Assembly: GCF_016132445.1 (NCBI RefSeq)
Contig: NZ_CP046056.1
Coordinates: 2,763,115 to 2,827,114, forward strand
DNA length: 64,000 bases
Source: Venatoribacter cucullus
Lineage (GTDB): Bacteria; Pseudomonadota; Gammaproteobacteria; Pseudomonadales; Oceanobacteraceae
Direction: 5' to 3'
Shown here one piece after another: positions 38,114 through 49,361 of this stretch; the stretch's first letter is position 1; each line of letters opens with the position of its first letter. Under the pieces are notes generated by a model, which worked only from the letters and a program-made list of their open reading frames with translations, was not told the origin of the DNA and did no database searches. The position numbers were made by a program, and so were the translations under genes.

Positions 38114-39658
38114 TTACCAGGCCTGAGTGCTCTTGAACTTCTCGATACACTCTTTCAGGCTGGCTTCGATCTCACCGTTGTAGTCGCCTTTCTCGTTGAT
38201 TTTCGCCATCAGAGCAGCGTATTCGCTGTTGGCGAAGCTCAGCAGAGCGGCTTCAAAGGATTTGATCTTGTTCACTTCAACGTCAGCCAGATAGCCTTCG
38301 TTAGCAGCCAGCAGTACCAGACCCATGTTGGCGGTGGACATCGGAGCGTACTGACCTTGCTTCATCAGCTCGGTAACTGCACGGCCGTGTTCCAGCTGCT
38401 TACGGGTGGCTTCATCCAGGTCAGAGGCAAACTGAGCGAACGCCGCCAGTTCACGGTACTGAGCCAGAGCCAGACGGATACCACCGCCCAGTTTCTTGAT
38501 GATCTTGGTCTGCGCGGCACCACCAACACGGGATACCGAGATACCCGCGTTCATCGCCGGACGGATACCGGAGTTGAACAGGTTGGTTTCCAGGAAGATC
38601 TGACCGTCGGTAATAGAAATTACGTTGGTCGGAACGAACGCAGATACGTCACCACCCTGGGTTTCAATGATCGGCAGTGCGGTTAAGGAACCGGTTTTGC
38701 CTTTCACTTCGCCGTTGGTCATCTTTTCTACGTAGTCAGCGTTTACGCGGCAAGCGCGTTCCAGCAGACGGGAGTGCAGATAGAATACGTCACCCGGGTA
38801 TGCTTCACGGCCCGGCGGGCGCTTCAGCAGCAGGGAGATCTGACGGTAAGCCCAGGCTTGTTTGGTCAGGTCATCGTATACGATCAGAGCGTCTTCGCCA
38901 CGATCCAGGAAGAACTCACCCATGGCGCAGCCAGAGTAAGGAGCCAGGAATTGCATAGCGGCCGGGTCGGCAGCGCCGGCGGCCACGATGATGGTGTGTT
39001 CCAGAGCGCCGTGTTCTTCCAGCTTGCGTACTACGTTAGCGATAGAAGATTGCTTCTGACCGATGGCAACGTAGATACACTTAATGCCTTTGCCTTTCTG
39101 GTTGATGATGGCGTCGATGGCCAGAGCGGATTTACCGGTCTGACGGTCACCGATGATCAGCTCACGCTGGCCACGGCCAACCGGTACCATGGAGTCAACC
39201 GCTTTGTAGCCAGTTTCAACCGGCTGGTCTACCGATTTACGGGCAATAACGCCAGGCGCAACACGCTCAACCGGAGAGGTCTGTGTGGTGTTCAGCGGGC
39301 CTTTACCGTCGATCGGGTTACCCAGAGCGTCAACCACACGACCCAGCATGCCTTCGCCTACCGGTACTTCCAGAATGCGGCTGGTGCATTTGGCCGTCTG
39401 ACCTTCAGCCAGTGACTTGTAGTCACCCAGAACCACGGCGCCAACAGAGTCGCGCTCAAGGTTCATGGCCAGGCCGTAGACGCCGCCTTCAAATTCAATC
39501 ATCTCACCGTACATAGCATCGGCGAGACCATGGATACGAACGATACCGTCGGATACGGATACGACGGTGCCCTCGTTCTGGGCTTGTGAAGTCACATCGA
39601 GATTTTCGATGCGTTTTTTGATGACTTCACTGATCTCAGATGGATTCAGTTGCTGCAT
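38114..39658 (-). CDS. atpA: F1 ATP synthase alpha subunit
   Basis: This 514-residue non-catalytic nucleotide-binding subunit has P-loop GDRQTGKS and VGGAAQTKI, and ends in EKFKSTQAW. Two in-frame ATGs stand two codons apart (39664 and 39658). AAGGA is 8 bases before the second but only 2 before the first, so 39658 is preferred; it also gives the family start [10 protein letters not shown]. Confidence 0.97.
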   Translation of the reverse strand: MQQLNPSEISEVIKKRIENLDVTSQAQNEGTVVSVSDGIVRIHGLADAMYGEMIEFEGGVYGLAMNLERDSVGAVVLGDYKSLAEGQTAKCTSRILEVPVGEGMLGRVVDALGNPIDGKGPLNTTQTSPVERVAPGVIARKSVDQPVETGYKAVDSMVPVGRGQRELIIGDRQTGKSALAIDAIINQKGKGIKCIYVAIGQKQSSIANVVRKLEEHGALEHTIIVAAGAADPAAMQFLAPYSGCAMGEFFLDRGEDALIVYDDLTKQAWAYRQISLLLKRPPGREAYPGDVFYLHSRLLERACRVNADYVEKMTNGEVKGKTGSLTALPIIETQGGDVSAFVPTNVISITDGQIFLETNLFNSGIRPAMNAGISVSRVGGAAQTKIIKKLGGGIRLALAQYRELAAFAQFASDLDEATRKQLEHGRAVTELMKQGQYAPMSTANMGLVLLAANEGYLADVEVNKIKSFEAALLSFANSEYAALMAKINEKGDYNGEIEASLKECIEKFKSTQAW

Positions 39659-39675
39659 GTGCATCGTCCTTCAAA

Positions 39676-40212
39676 TTAGGATTTCATCGCTTCGGCTAAT
39701 TTCGCCAGCTTGCCGGTTACGGAGCCGTCGATTACCAGGTCACCGGCACGAATGATGGCGCCACCGATGAGAGACTCATCGACTTCGCTGGTCATGCGTA
39801 CTTCACACTGCAGTCTGGCTTTCAGCGCCTGCACGAGCTTGGTGCTTTGCTCGTCAGACAGTGGCTGGGCGGAAGTTACCACCACGTCCACGGTATTCTG
39901 CAGCTGGGCTTTCATCTCTTCGTATAACTCAGAGACTTCTGCCAGCAGCGGCAGACGCTTGTTTTCGGCCAGAACAGCGACCAGGTTTTTGGCTGCTTCA
40001 TTCAGCTTATCGCCACATACGTCGACTAGCGTCTGTGCCTGCTGTTGCGCAGACAGAGAAGGATGCTGCAGGAAAGCTGCCAGTTGTTTATCGGCCACAC
40101 AGGCCGCCAGCAGTGCCAGGTCGGCAGACCAGGCATCCAGTGCACCTTTCTCTTGTGCTTCAGCAAACACCGCTTTGGCGTATGGCCGAGCGAGAGTTGT
40201 TAATTCAGCCAT
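39676..40212 (-). CDS. atpH: ATP synthase delta subunit
   Basis: This 178-residue stator subunit starts MAELTTLARPYAKAVFAEA and ends with VIDGSVTGKLAKLAEAM, both typical. It connects F1 to the peripheral stalk. It lies between atpF and atpA with short gaps. Confidence 0.96.
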   Translation of the reverse strand: MAELTTLARPYAKAVFAEAQEKGALDAWSADLALLAACVADKQLAAFLQHPSLSAQQQAQTLVDVCGDKLNEAAKNLVAVLAENKRLPLLAEVSELYEEMKAQLQNTVDVVVTSAQPLSDEQSTKLVQALKARLQCEVRMTSEVDESLIGGAIIRAGDLVIDGSVTGKLAKLAEAMKS

Positions 40213-40223
40213 GGAAACCTCGC

Positions 40224-40694
40224 TCAGAGCTCGTCAGCTAATTTATTCAGCAGGTCGCCGTGGGCGGCTGCATCGACTGACTTGCCAAGAATCTTCGCTG
40301 CACCGGCAACAGCCAGTTCAGACACCTGCTTACGCAGAGTTTCTTTAGCGCGGTTCACTTCCTGCTCGACCTCAGCCTGAGCAGCGGCTACCAGACGGGC
40401 ACCTTCAGCACGAGCGGCTTCTTTAGCCTCATCGATAATCTGATTGGCGCGCTTGTTAGCCTGTTCGATGATCTCGGCAGCTTTCTCTTTGCCTTCACGC
40501 ATCTGGGAAGTGGCTTTTTCCTGGGCCAGCTCCAGATCACGGGCAGCGCGGTTAGCGGCGTCGAGACCTTCCGCAATTTTCTCCTGGCGTTCGCGCATGG
40601 CACCGACCAGCGGTGGCCATACGAACTTCATGCAGAACCAGACGAAAATCGCAAAGGCAATCATTTGACCCAAAATGGTCAGGTTCATATTCAC
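40224..40694 (-). CDS. atpF: ATP synthase b subunit
   Basis: This 156-residue peripheral stalk subunit has one N-terminal membrane helix ([25 protein letters not shown]) and a long charged helix rich in A, E, K and R. Its length equals the E. coli b subunit. An ATG two codons in (40688) is an alternative start. Confidence 0.96.
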   Translation of the reverse strand: MNMNLTILGQMIAFAIFVWFCMKFVWPPLVGAMRERQEKIAEGLDAANRAARDLELAQEKATSQMREGKEKAAEIIEQANKRANQIIDEAKEAARAEGARLVAAAQAEVEQEVNRAKETLRKQVSELAVAGAAKILGKSVDAAAHGDLLNKLADEL

Positions 40695-40761
40695 AGTGAT
40701 TCACCTCTTGCCATTACGTTAAAGTAGGTAGACGAGCGACCCGGAGGGCCGCACCTACTTA

Positions 40762-41013
<252 letters not shown>

Positions 41014-41060
41014 TTACTAGTTAGTGATTTAAGGGTTTAAAACAGTCTGTCAATTCCGCG

Positions 41061-41930
<870 letters not shown>

Positions 41931-41950
41931 TCACTCTCAGTTCCAAAGGT

Positions 41951-42334
41951 TTATAAATTGGCAATCTTTGCCGAGAACAGATGTCCCAGCTGCACCATCA
42001 CAAAGCCTGCGAACAGTGCGGGATAATTCAGTGGCCAGCCCTGACTGAAAATGGTGGCAAACATCAGGGCGGTCAGAATAAATTTCCAGGCTTCCCCCCG
42101 GTATAACGCCTCGGCGACCTTGCCGGCGTAGCGCGCCCCGCGGAAGCGAAAGGCACGCCAGACAAAATAGGCATTGGGGATCGCACAGGCGATTCCACCC
42201 AATAAAGCCGACCAACCGGCAACGCTGCTGTGCAGTGTGGCGATGGCTCCGGCCAGCAGCGTCAGACCCAGCTGTAACAACACAATCCGATGTACGGGTG
42301 GGCGCGGTAAAAATGACAACCTGAGGCTCCACAC
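41951..42334 (-). CDS. atpI: ATP synthase I protein
   Basis: This 127-residue protein has four hydrophobic segments and the family block GGIACAIPNAYFVWRAF followed by GEAWKFILTA. AtpI helps assemble the c-ring and may handle magnesium. The start is probably GTG at 42334; an in-frame TTG a few codons later is possible. It is first in the atp operon. Confidence 0.88.
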   Translation of the reverse strand: MWSLRLSFLPRPPVHRIVLLQLGLTLLAGAIATLHSSVAGWSALLGGIACAIPNAYFVWRAFRFRGARYAGKVAEALYRGEAWKFILTALMFATIFSQGWPLNYPALFAGFVMVQLGHLFSAKIANL

Positions 42335-42372
42335 TGGACGATTTGCGGGTTAGCTGACGCAAAAGCGCGGTG

Positions 42373-42401
42373 ATTATATTGACTCACCCCCCGGCCTTCA
42401 A
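42373..42401 (-). promoter_or_regulatory. atp operon promoter
   Basis: On the minus strand TTGAAG (42396-42401) and a perfect TATAAT (42373-42378) are 17 bases apart, about 40 bases before atpI. It is one of the best sigma-70 matches in the window and fits a highly expressed operon. Confidence 0.8.
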
Positions 42402-42485
42402 CCGAAACCGGGGCGCCGAGGGTGAATAATTGGTCGGATACTGTCAAGAAAGGGTGATGTGTCCGGTTGGCAAGTTTGATCTGGC

Positions 42486-43415
42486 TCAGCGAATGTGGGC
42501 CAGAATGCCGTCCAGTTCATCCAGCGAGCTGTAATTAATGACCAGCTTGCCTTTGCCTTTGGCGCTGTGCTGAATGGCCACATTGGCACCCAGACGGTCA
42601 CCCAGCAGTTGTTCCAGGCGCTGAATATCCGGATCGGGGCGGGCCGGCACCTGCATATCCTTGCCTTTGCCTTCCTGCAGATGCCGCACCAGCGCTTCGG
42701 TCTGACGCACGGTTAACGCACGACTGACGACCTGCGCGGCCGCTTCACTCTGGGCACCACCGCTCAGGCCAAGCAGGGCACGGGCATGGCCCATTTCAAT
42801 ATCGCCGTGTTCCAGCAGCCGTTTAACGTCTTCGTTCAGGTTCATCAGGCGCAGCAGGTTGGCCACGGTGGCACGGTTTTTACCCACGGCTTCCGCCACT
42901 TCCATTTGCGTCAGCTCAAATTCGTGCTGCAGACGGTACAGCGCATTGGCTTCTTCCATCGGATTCAGGTCTTCGCGCTGGATGTTCTCAATCAGCGCCA
43001 TGGCAATGGCAGCGTCATCGGCCACATCGCGGATAATGGCCGGTACTTTCTCCAGCTGCGCCAGCTGGGAGGCGCGCCAGCGGCGTTCGCCAGCAATGAT
43101 TTCGTAGCGGTCGCTGCTGCCAGCCAGTGGCCGTACCACGATCGGCTGCATCAGGCCCTGCGCCTTAATAGAAGCGGCTAATTCTTCCAGCGCTTCGGGC
43201 TGCATGTCTTTACGCGGCTGGTACTTACCCGGCTGCAGCCATTCCACCGGCAGGTGACGCAGCTCGCCATCGCGGCTGTCAGCGCTGCTGAATTCTGCCG
43301 CATTGTCCGCTGCCGAAGCAGCGGCGGTATCGTCATGAGTGGCCACTGCCGCTGCGCGGGAGCTGGTTAACAGGGCATCCAGCCCCCGGCCAAGGCCACG
43401 TTTTCTCTTTGTCAT
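42486..43415 (-). CDS. parB: Chromosome partitioning protein ParB
   Basis: This 309-residue CTP-dependent DNA clamp has an N-terminal KRGLGRGLDALL, the ParB/Srx motif GERRWRAS, a helix-turn-helix with TQMEVAEAVGKNRATVANLLRL, and a C-terminal dimer domain. It binds parS near oriC. No TGTTTCACGTGAAACA-type parS site was noticed in the window, but a full search was not possible by eye. Confidence 0.95.
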   Translation of the reverse strand: MTKRKRGLGRGLDALLTSSRAAAVATHDDTAAASAADNAAEFSSADSRDGELRHLPVEWLQPGKYQPRKDMQPEALEELAASIKAQGLMQPIVVRPLAGSSDRYEIIAGERRWRASQLAQLEKVPAIIRDVADDAAIAMALIENIQREDLNPMEEANALYRLQHEFELTQMEVAEAVGKNRATVANLLRLMNLNEDVKRLLEHGDIEMGHARALLGLSGGAQSEAAAQVVSRALTVRQTEALVRHLQEGKGKDMQVPARPDPDIQRLEQLLGDRLGANVAIQHSAKGKGKLVINYSSLDELDGILAHIR

Positions 43416-43438
43416 ACGTTCTGAAACCTTATGGTCGG

Positions 43439-44218
43439 TCAGGCACTGGCGGCCTGACGGGTACGGCGATTCATTTCTCCGGCCAGGGCCAGGTAGGCCA
43501 CGGCGCCCCGGGATGCTTTATCGTACATCAGCACCGGTAAGCCATGGCTGGGCGCTTCGGCCAGCCGCACATTACGGGGAATAACGGTGCCGTACACTTT
43601 GTCACCAAAATGGCTCATCAGTTGTGCCGACACATCCACAGTCAGGCTGTTGCGCGGGTCATACATGGTGCGCAATAAACCTTCAATTTCCAGTTTCGGG
43701 TTCAGGGTGGTCTGAATCGACTCGATGGTCTGCATCAGCGCACTTAACCCTTCGAGTGCGTAATATTCACATTGCATCGGGATAAGCACCCCCTGCGCCG
43801 CCACCAGGGCGTTGACAGTCAGCATATTCAGCGATGGCGGGCAGTCGATCAGGATGTAGTCGTAATCGGGGCGCACTTCGGCCAGCGCCTCACGCAGACG
43901 GTGCTCGCGCCGGGGCAGCGTCATCAGCTCCACTTCGGCAGCGGTTAAATCACCATTGGAAGGCAGCAGGTCGTAACCTGCGTGCTCCGTCTTCACCACG
44001 GCGGCGGCCGTACGGGCCTGTCCGGTGAGCACATCGTACAAGGATACTTCCAGATCGTGCTTATCCACACCGCTGCCCATGGTGGCGTTGCCCTGCGGAT
44101 CCAGATCCACCAGCAATACCCGGCGCTTGGTGGCCGCCAGCGAAGCGGCCAGATTCACCGCGGTGGTGGTTTTACCTACGCCACCTTTCTGATTGGCAAT
44201 CGCCAGAACCTTGCTCAC
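43439..44218 (-). CDS. parA: Chromosome partitioning ATPase ParA (Soj)
   Basis: This 259-residue ATPase has the deviant Walker A KGGVGKTT (11-18), DLDPQGNATMGSG and IDCPPSLNMLTVNAL. It lies directly before parB and works with it to segregate the origin region. Confidence 0.96.
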   Translation of the reverse strand: MSKVLAIANQKGGVGKTTTAVNLAASLAATKRRVLLVDLDPQGNATMGSGVDKHDLEVSLYDVLTGQARTAAAVVKTEHAGYDLLPSNGDLTAAEVELMTLPRREHRLREALAEVRPDYDYILIDCPPSLNMLTVNALVAAQGVLIPMQCEYYALEGLSALMQTIESIQTTLNPKLEIEGLLRTMYDPRNSLTVDVSAQLMSHFGDKVYGTVIPRNVRLAEAPSHGLPVLMYDKASRGAVAYLALAGEMNRRTRQAASA

Positions 44219-44252
44219 GATCTGCTTCCTTAACTGCCTGCGGCAACCTGTG

Positions 44253-44906
44253 TTATGCGTTGGACGTCACTGGCAACAGCTGCAGCAAGTGACGCTCGGC
44301 GTCGACACCCGGCACCTGTAATGGCCAGCTGGCGGCAACGCGGAAATGCTGTTCAATGGCGGCGATTTCATCCGCCGGATACTGGCCTTTCATCGCCAGA
44401 AAACACCCCTGCGGAGCACGCAGATGCTGACACCAGTGGGTCATATCGGCGAGCGAGGCAAAGGCGCGGCTGACGATCATATCGAAAGGATTGGCCGGAT
44501 GATACGCTTCGACCCGATCGTTCACTATGGTCACATTATCCAACCCCAGCACCGTGCGCGCCTGAAACAAAAAGCGCGTTTTCTTACCGTTACTGTCGAG
44601 CAGGGTGAAGGTTTTGTGCGGGTTCATAATCGCCAGCACCATACCCGGCAGGCCGGGGCCGGTGCCGACATCAATAATGTTCTGCGCCTCCTGCACATAA
44701 GGATGCACCGCCAGACTGTCGAGCAGATGCAGCGGCACCATACGCTCCGGCTCACGGATGGCCGTCAGGTTATAGGCTTTGTTCCACTTGATCAGCAGTT
44801 GCAGGTAATCGCTTAACAACTGCAACTGGCCGGCGCTCAGCTCAATATTCAGCTGCGCGGCACCGCGGGCAATCTGCTGCTGCAGGGCTTCGGCACTCTG
44901 GGTCAT
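44253..44906 (-). CDS. rsmG: 16S rRNA (guanine527-N7)-methyltransferase
   Basis: This 217-residue SAM enzyme has YNLTAIREPERMVPLHLLDSL and motif I NIIDVGTGPGLPGMVLAI, with SRAFASLADM later. ATG at 44906 (MTQSAEAL) is chosen to match the family; the frame is open to 45032, but that adds a Pro/Arg-rich stretch. mnmG usually sits immediately upstream of rsmG, but here it is 6 kb away. Confidence 0.94.
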   Translation of the reverse strand: MTQSAEALQQQIARGAAQLNIELSAGQLQLLSDYLQLLIKWNKAYNLTAIREPERMVPLHLLDSLAVHPYVQEAQNIIDVGTGPGLPGMVLAIMNPHKTFTLLDSNGKKTRFLFQARTVLGLDNVTIVNDRVEAYHPANPFDMIVSRAFASLADMTHWCQHLRAPQGCFLAMKGQYPADEIAAIEQHFRVAASWPLQVPGVDAERHLLQLLPVTSNA

Positions 44907-45115
44907 AACGGACTCGGGTTGCTGCGGGAAAGGCGCGGATGGTAACACAGGGCAGGCGGGGGGCGGGAGACGCCTGAACGGAAGACGTCCGGACGCTGAC
45001 TTTTTGCGGCGCCCTGCTGCCGAGGTCAGCAAGCGTCTGGCCCACTTTAGTCACCTTGGCCCAAGGCCTCTCTATGGCTACCATGCCTTTTCTCATTAAC
45101 CATTTCAGGCCCGCT

Positions 45116-46294
45116 ATGCACGCCAACACACCGCCTTCTTCTTACTGGTGGCCTATTGTCGCCGCCGCCACCGCACTGATTGTGGTGCATGGCTTCGGCC
45201 GTTTTGTGTACACCCCCTTGCTGCCGTTGCTGGTCGATGATGGCCTGATCAGCCTGCCGCAGGCGGCCTCGCTGGCAACCTGGAACTACATCGGCTATTT
45301 AACCGGCGCCATGCTGGCACTGTTTTTATACCAACGCGGTTTCGGCCGCCAGGCTCTGCTGAGCATGCTGGTCGGTAACGCCCTGATCACCCTGATTCAG
45401 GTCTGGGCCACCTATTATCCGCTGCTGGCCGGATTGCGCCTGTTAAACGGTATTGGCAACGGCGTGGTGTTTGTATTGGCGCCAGCGCTGGTACTGGAAT
45501 GGCTGGTGACACAAAGCAAAGCCCACCACAGCGGCCTGATGTACCTGGGCGTTGGCGTCGGCATTCTGGGTTCCAGCCTGCTGGTTGATCTGACCTATCC
45601 CTGGCTGCAGGGCGCGACCCGCTGGATTCCGGCCGCCGCCGTTGCCTTACCGCTGGCCTTATGGAGTGCCTGGTATCTGGGCCGCCTGCCCGGTCACGGC
45701 CCGGTAACCGGTACCCCGAAGGATGATCACTCAGCCCTGTGGGACCGGGCCAGTACACCACTGTTTCTGGCCTATGCCGGTGCGGGTCTGGGCTACATCC
45801 TGCCCATGACGTTTCTGCCCGCGGTGGCCGCCGACTGGAATATCAAAATGGTGCCCAGTGCCTGGTTGTTGGTGGCACTGGCGTCACTGCCATCCACCTG
45901 GCTGTGGAATCATCTGGGTGCCCGCATCGGCGACAAGGCGGCGCTGCTGTGGAACTACGCCATTCAGGCCATCAGTATTCTGTTATTGCTGACTCTGGAG
46001 CATAAATCCGGGCTGTTCCTCAGTGCCCTGCTGATGGGCGGATCGTTTCTGGGCGCGGTTTTACTGACTCAGCGCCTGGCCCGTACCCTGCACCCGCATC
46101 AGGGGCCACGCTTAAGTGCAGCCTTAATTGCCCTGTATGGTTTTACCCAGCTGACCGGCCCCTGGCTGGCCAAACTGGGTATTGAAAGCGGCGCCACCCT
46201 CAGCTCTACCTTTATCTGGGGTTTCGGAGCACTGGTCTGGGCCTTTGTGCTGATGCTGTGGGTGCCGGTAAAGGTACCGTCCCCAAAAACCTGA
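45116..46294 (+). CDS. MFS transporter, YbfB/YjiJ family
   Basis: This protein of about 392 residues has 12 predicted membrane helices. The N-terminal VHGFGRFVYTPLLPLLVDDGL and LATWNYIGYLTGAM match the YbfB/YjiJ group (formerly DUF1228) of unknown substrate. Starts at 45074 (after AAGG) and 45116 are both plausible; 45116 leaves a short cytoplasmic head. It is transcribed away from rsmG. Confidence 0.8.
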   Translation: MHANTPPSSYWWPIVAAATALIVVHGFGRFVYTPLLPLLVDDGLISLPQAASLATWNYIGYLTGAMLALFLYQRGFGRQALLSMLVGNALITLIQVWATYYPLLAGLRLLNGIGNGVVFVLAPALVLEWLVTQSKAHHSGLMYLGVGVGILGSSLLVDLTYPWLQGATRWIPAAAVALPLALWSAWYLGRLPGHGPVTGTPKDDHSALWDRASTPLFLAYAGAGLGYILPMTFLPAVAADWNIKMVPSAWLLVALASLPSTWLWNHLGARIGDKAALLWNYAIQAISILLLLTLEHKSGLFLSALLMGGSFLGAVLLTQRLARTLHPHQGPRLSAALIALYGFTQLTGPWLAKLGIESGATLSSTFIWGFGALVWAFVLMLWVPVKVPSPKT

Positions 46295-46358
46295 TGCCGT
46301 TAAGCTTGGTTTAAGCATCCGCGCTCTATTCTGGCCCCAGCTGCAGAGGAGAGCGTTT

Positions 46359-46976
46359 ATGAATACCCCGATTCCATCCAACCACCCCATCACATCCAGT
46401 CCCGACTCACCGGAAACGGTGCGCGTCTGGGATCCGCTGGTGCGGGTGTTTCACTGGTCGCTGGTGCTGTTTTTCTTCACCGCCTACCTGTCGGAAGACG
46501 TATCCGACACCCTGCACGCATGGAGTGGTTACGCCGTTGCCGGCCTGATCAGCTTCCGTGTGTTGTGGGGCATGATCGGTACGAAACACGCCCGTTTTAC
46601 TGACTTTGTGCGCTCACCGCGCTCCGTTTTGGCCTATGTAAAAGCCATTCCGGCCGGCAAAGCGCCGCGCTATCTGGGCCATAACCCGGCCGGTGGTGCC
46701 ATGGTCGTCGCTCTGTTGTTAAGCCTCACCGGCACCATTGTGTTCGGCATGGCCACGCTGGGCGCGCACGATCAGGCCGGACCGTTAGCGGGAACCTGGC
46801 TGGCGTCGTTTAACGACCACACGCTGAAAGAAATCCACGAGTTCTTTGCCAACAGCACGCTGGCGCTGGTGTTCCTGCACATTGCCGGCGTGTTGTTCAG
46901 CAGTCTGCACCATCGTGAAAACCTGGTGCGTTCCATGATCCACGGCCGTAAACAACGCCGTGATAACGACCACTGA
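46359..46976 (+). CDS. Cytochrome b (b561/Ni-Fe hydrogenase b-subunit type)
   Basis: This 205-residue membrane protein has four helices. Candidate haem ligands are H32 (RVFHWSLV), H53 (TLHAWSGY), and a later His pair in KEIHEFFANS and FLHIAGVLF. VRVWDPLVRVFHW is the family start. A PepSY protein and a two-component pair follow, a recurring gene set. It probably passes electrons between quinone and a periplasmic cytochrome. The start is preceded by GAGGAGA. Confidence 0.82.
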   Translation: MNTPIPSNHPITSSPDSPETVRVWDPLVRVFHWSLVLFFFTAYLSEDVSDTLHAWSGYAVAGLISFRVLWGMIGTKHARFTDFVRSPRSVLAYVKAIPAGKAPRYLGHNPAGGAMVVALLLSLTGTIVFGMATLGAHDQAGPLAGTWLASFNDHTLKEIHEFFANSTLALVFLHIAGVLFSSLHHRENLVRSMIHGRKQRRDNDH

Positions 46977-47026
46977 CACTGGCTGTAAGCCGGTAACCAA
47001 ACCATACTGACGTCCCGGAGGACATT

Positions 47027-47341
47027 ATGAAAACACTGTTATCAATCACCGCCGTAACCGCCGCTCTGACCGCTGGCGCCTTCAGCTTGCCGGTACTGGC
47101 TGGCGACGACTTCAGCGCGGAAGAGATTCAGCAGCTGGTCAACGCCGGCATCGTACAACCGCTCGACAGCCTGCTGCAGGCCAAACCACTCACCGGCAAA
47201 CTGCTGGACAGCGAACTGGAACGTGATGACGGCCGCTGGGTATACGAAGTGAAATGGCTGGATGATGAAGGCCGCCGCCATGAAACCGAGATCGACGCCA
47301 ATACCGGCAAATGGCTGGACGACGACATCAAAAAACGCTGA
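47027..47341 (+). CDS. Periplasmic PepSY-domain protein
   Basis: This 104-residue protein has a signal peptide (cut near VLAGDDF) and one PepSY-like domain ending YEVKWLDDEGRRHETEIDANTGKW. The ATG follows GGAGGA. PepSY proteins are small periplasmic modules that often accompany sensor kinases or cytochromes. Here it sits between both. Confidence 0.8.
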   Translation: MKTLLSITAVTAALTAGAFSLPVLAGDDFSAEEIQQLVNAGIVQPLDSLLQAKPLTGKLLDSELERDDGRWVYEVKWLDDEGRRHETEIDANTGKWLDDDIKKR

Positions 47342-47349
47342 GACAGCCG

Positions 47350-48021
47350 ATGAAACTGTTGCTGATTGAAGATGACCGCAACTTAACCGACGCCCTGCAG
47401 CCTGTGCTGCGGGGCGCTGGCTATGCGGTAGAACTGGCCCATAACGGTATCGACGGTGAATTTCTGGGCAACGAGTTACAGCCCGACCTGATTATTCTGG
47501 ACCTCGGGTTACCCGGTAAAAACGGTCTGGAGGTTCTGCGCAGCTGGCGCGCGGCCGGCAACCGCACCCCGGTGCTGATTCTGACCGCCCGCGATGCCTG
47601 GCATGAGCGGGTCGATGGTCTGAAAGCCGGCGCCGATGATTATCTGGGCAAGCCCTTTCATACCGCCGAACTGCTGGCACGACTGGAAGCCATTGGCCGC
47701 CGTCAGCAGGGCCATGCCAGCAACGAACTGCACTGGCGTGGCGTAACGCTGAATACCGACAGCCAGCAGGCCACCGGCGCCGATGGCCGCATCCTGCAAT
47801 TAACCGGCATTGAATTCCGCCTGCTGCGCTACCTGATGCAGCACCCGCAGGACGTACATTCCAAAACCCGCCTCAGCGAGCATGTGTACGAAGAAGAGCA
47901 GCAACGGGACAGCAACGTGCTGGAGGTGTACATCAACCGCCTGCGCCAGCATTTCGGTAAAGACTTTATCGAAACCCGCCGCGGGCAGGGCTACCAGTTA
48001 GCGCCGGAGACCACTGCATGA
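47350..48021 (+). CDS. OmpR-family response regulator (QseB/PmrA-like)
   Basis: This 223-residue regulator has a receiver domain with E7-D8-D9, phosphoacceptor D51 (LIILDLGLPGKNG) and a conserved K in YLGKPF. A winged-helix DNA-binding domain follows (LQLTGIEFRLLRYLM, DSNVLEVYINRLRQHFG, ETRRGQGYQL). It starts 8 bases after the PepSY gene and overlaps the kinase gene by 4 bases. Confidence 0.9.
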   Translation: MKLLLIEDDRNLTDALQPVLRGAGYAVELAHNGIDGEFLGNELQPDLIILDLGLPGKNGLEVLRSWRAAGNRTPVLILTARDAWHERVDGLKAGADDYLGKPFHTAELLARLEAIGRRQQGHASNELHWRGVTLNTDSQQATGADGRILQLTGIEFRLLRYLMQHPQDVHSKTRLSEHVYEEEQQRDSNVLEVYINRLRQHFGKDFIETRRGQGYQLAPETTA

Positions 48022-49361
48022 GGTCGATTCAGCAGCAACTGCGCCGCCAGTGGCTGATCAGCCTGCTGGTATTAATGCTGCCGTTGTTGCTGCTGGCCGA
48101 TTACGGCGTACGTCAGATGATCGGGCATTATGTTTTAAGCCGCCTGCAGCATGATGCCGACAGTCTGATTGCTGCCCTGCAGCGCGACCCGCTAAGCGAA
48201 ACGTGGCAGCTGCAGGACAACCGGTTGGGTACCGTCTATCAGCGCGTCTATTCCGGCCATTATTACGCCGTCCGCAACACCGATGCGCTCCTGCAAAGCC
48301 GCTCATTGTGGGATAAAACACCGCCCGTCCTGAACCTGAGCAGCGGCGAACGCCGTGACTGGACGCAGCCCGGTATTAACACCGGCAACCGGCAGGAGAT
48401 GTGGCTGAACCTGGCACTCGGTATTACGGTAGACAACCAGCCTTTTACCCTGTGGCTGGCCGAAGACATCAGCGCCCAGCAGCAACAACTGCAACGCTAC
48501 CGGCTGGTCGCACTGACCCTGCTCGGGCTGACGCTGACCGTGCTGCTGCTGATTCAGCGTGGGCAATTAAGCCGCGCCTTCGCCCGGCTGCACCCTCTGC
48601 AACAACAGCTGCGCGAATTGCGCTTTGGCGAGCGCGACAATCTGGGTGCGGCCAGCGGCCAGTACCCGCAGGAAGTACAACCGCTGGCGGAAGAAATCGA
48701 CCGCCTGCTGCAACAGCTGCAACAGCGGGTGGGGCGCTCCCGCAATGCACTGGGCAATCTGGCCCATGAAATGAAACGCCCGCTGCAACAGCTGCAGTTG
48801 CTGGCCGAACAGCTCAGTCCACAACAGCAACAGCAGCAGCGCGAGGTGCTGGAGCGCCTGCAAACCCTGATTCAGCGCGAACTGAAACGGGCGCGCATCG
48901 TCGGCGTGGCCTCCCCCGGCCGCCATACCAAACTGGCTGACGAACTGCCGGTCTTGCTGGACGTACTGCAACGGCTGTATCCGCAGGTGACCATTGCAAG
49001 CGACTTTCCGGCCGATGCTATCCTGCCGCAGGACCGTGACGATATGCTGGAATTACTCGGCAATCTGCTGGATAACGCCTGTCTGTACGGCGGGAACCGG
49101 GTGCAGCTGAGCATCCGCAATCAGGCTGAGGTGTGGCAGATTCAGGTGTGTGATAACGGCCCCGGCATCAGTGCCGAACAACGCGGGCAATTACTGCAAC
49201 GCGGGGTGCGGCTGGATGAAAGTGGCCCGCAAGGCAGCGGACTGGGACTGGCGATAGTGCAGGATATTGTCAGCAGTTACGGCGGCACACTGGCCTTAAG
49301 CGCGAATGCCCCGCAGGGGCTGTGCGTGGACGTGCAGCTGCCGGCTAGCAGCCACGGGTAA
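48018..49361 (+). CDS. Sensor histidine kinase (QseC/PmrB-like)
   Basis: This 447-residue kinase has TM1 (about 12-34), a periplasmic part (35-155) and TM2 (about 160-180). The H-box LAHEMKRPLQQLQLL is next, with MKRPL in place of the usual LRTPL. Then come the N-box LLDNACLYG, CDNGPGIS and GSGLGLAIV. It partners the preceding regulator. A signal related to envelope or redox state is plausible from the PepSY-cytochrome context but unproven. Confidence 0.88.
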   Translation: MRSIQQQLRRQWLISLLVLMLPLLLLADYGVRQMIGHYVLSRLQHDADSLIAALQRDPLSETWQLQDNRLGTVYQRVYSGHYYAVRNTDALLQSRSLWDKTPPVLNLSSGERRDWTQPGINTGNRQEMWLNLALGITVDNQPFTLWLAEDISAQQQQLQRYRLVALTLLGLTLTVLLLIQRGQLSRAFARLHPLQQQLRELRFGERDNLGAASGQYPQEVQPLAEEIDRLLQQLQQRVGRSRNALGNLAHEMKRPLQQLQLLAEQLSPQQQQQQREVLERLQTLIQRELKRARIVGVASPGRHTKLADELPVLLDVLQRLYPQVTIASDFPADAILPQDRDDMLELLGNLLDNACLYGGNRVQLSIRNQAEVWQIQVCDNGPGISAEQRGQLLQRGVRLDESGPQGSGLGLAIVQDIVSSYGGTLALSANAPQGLCVDVQLPASSHG

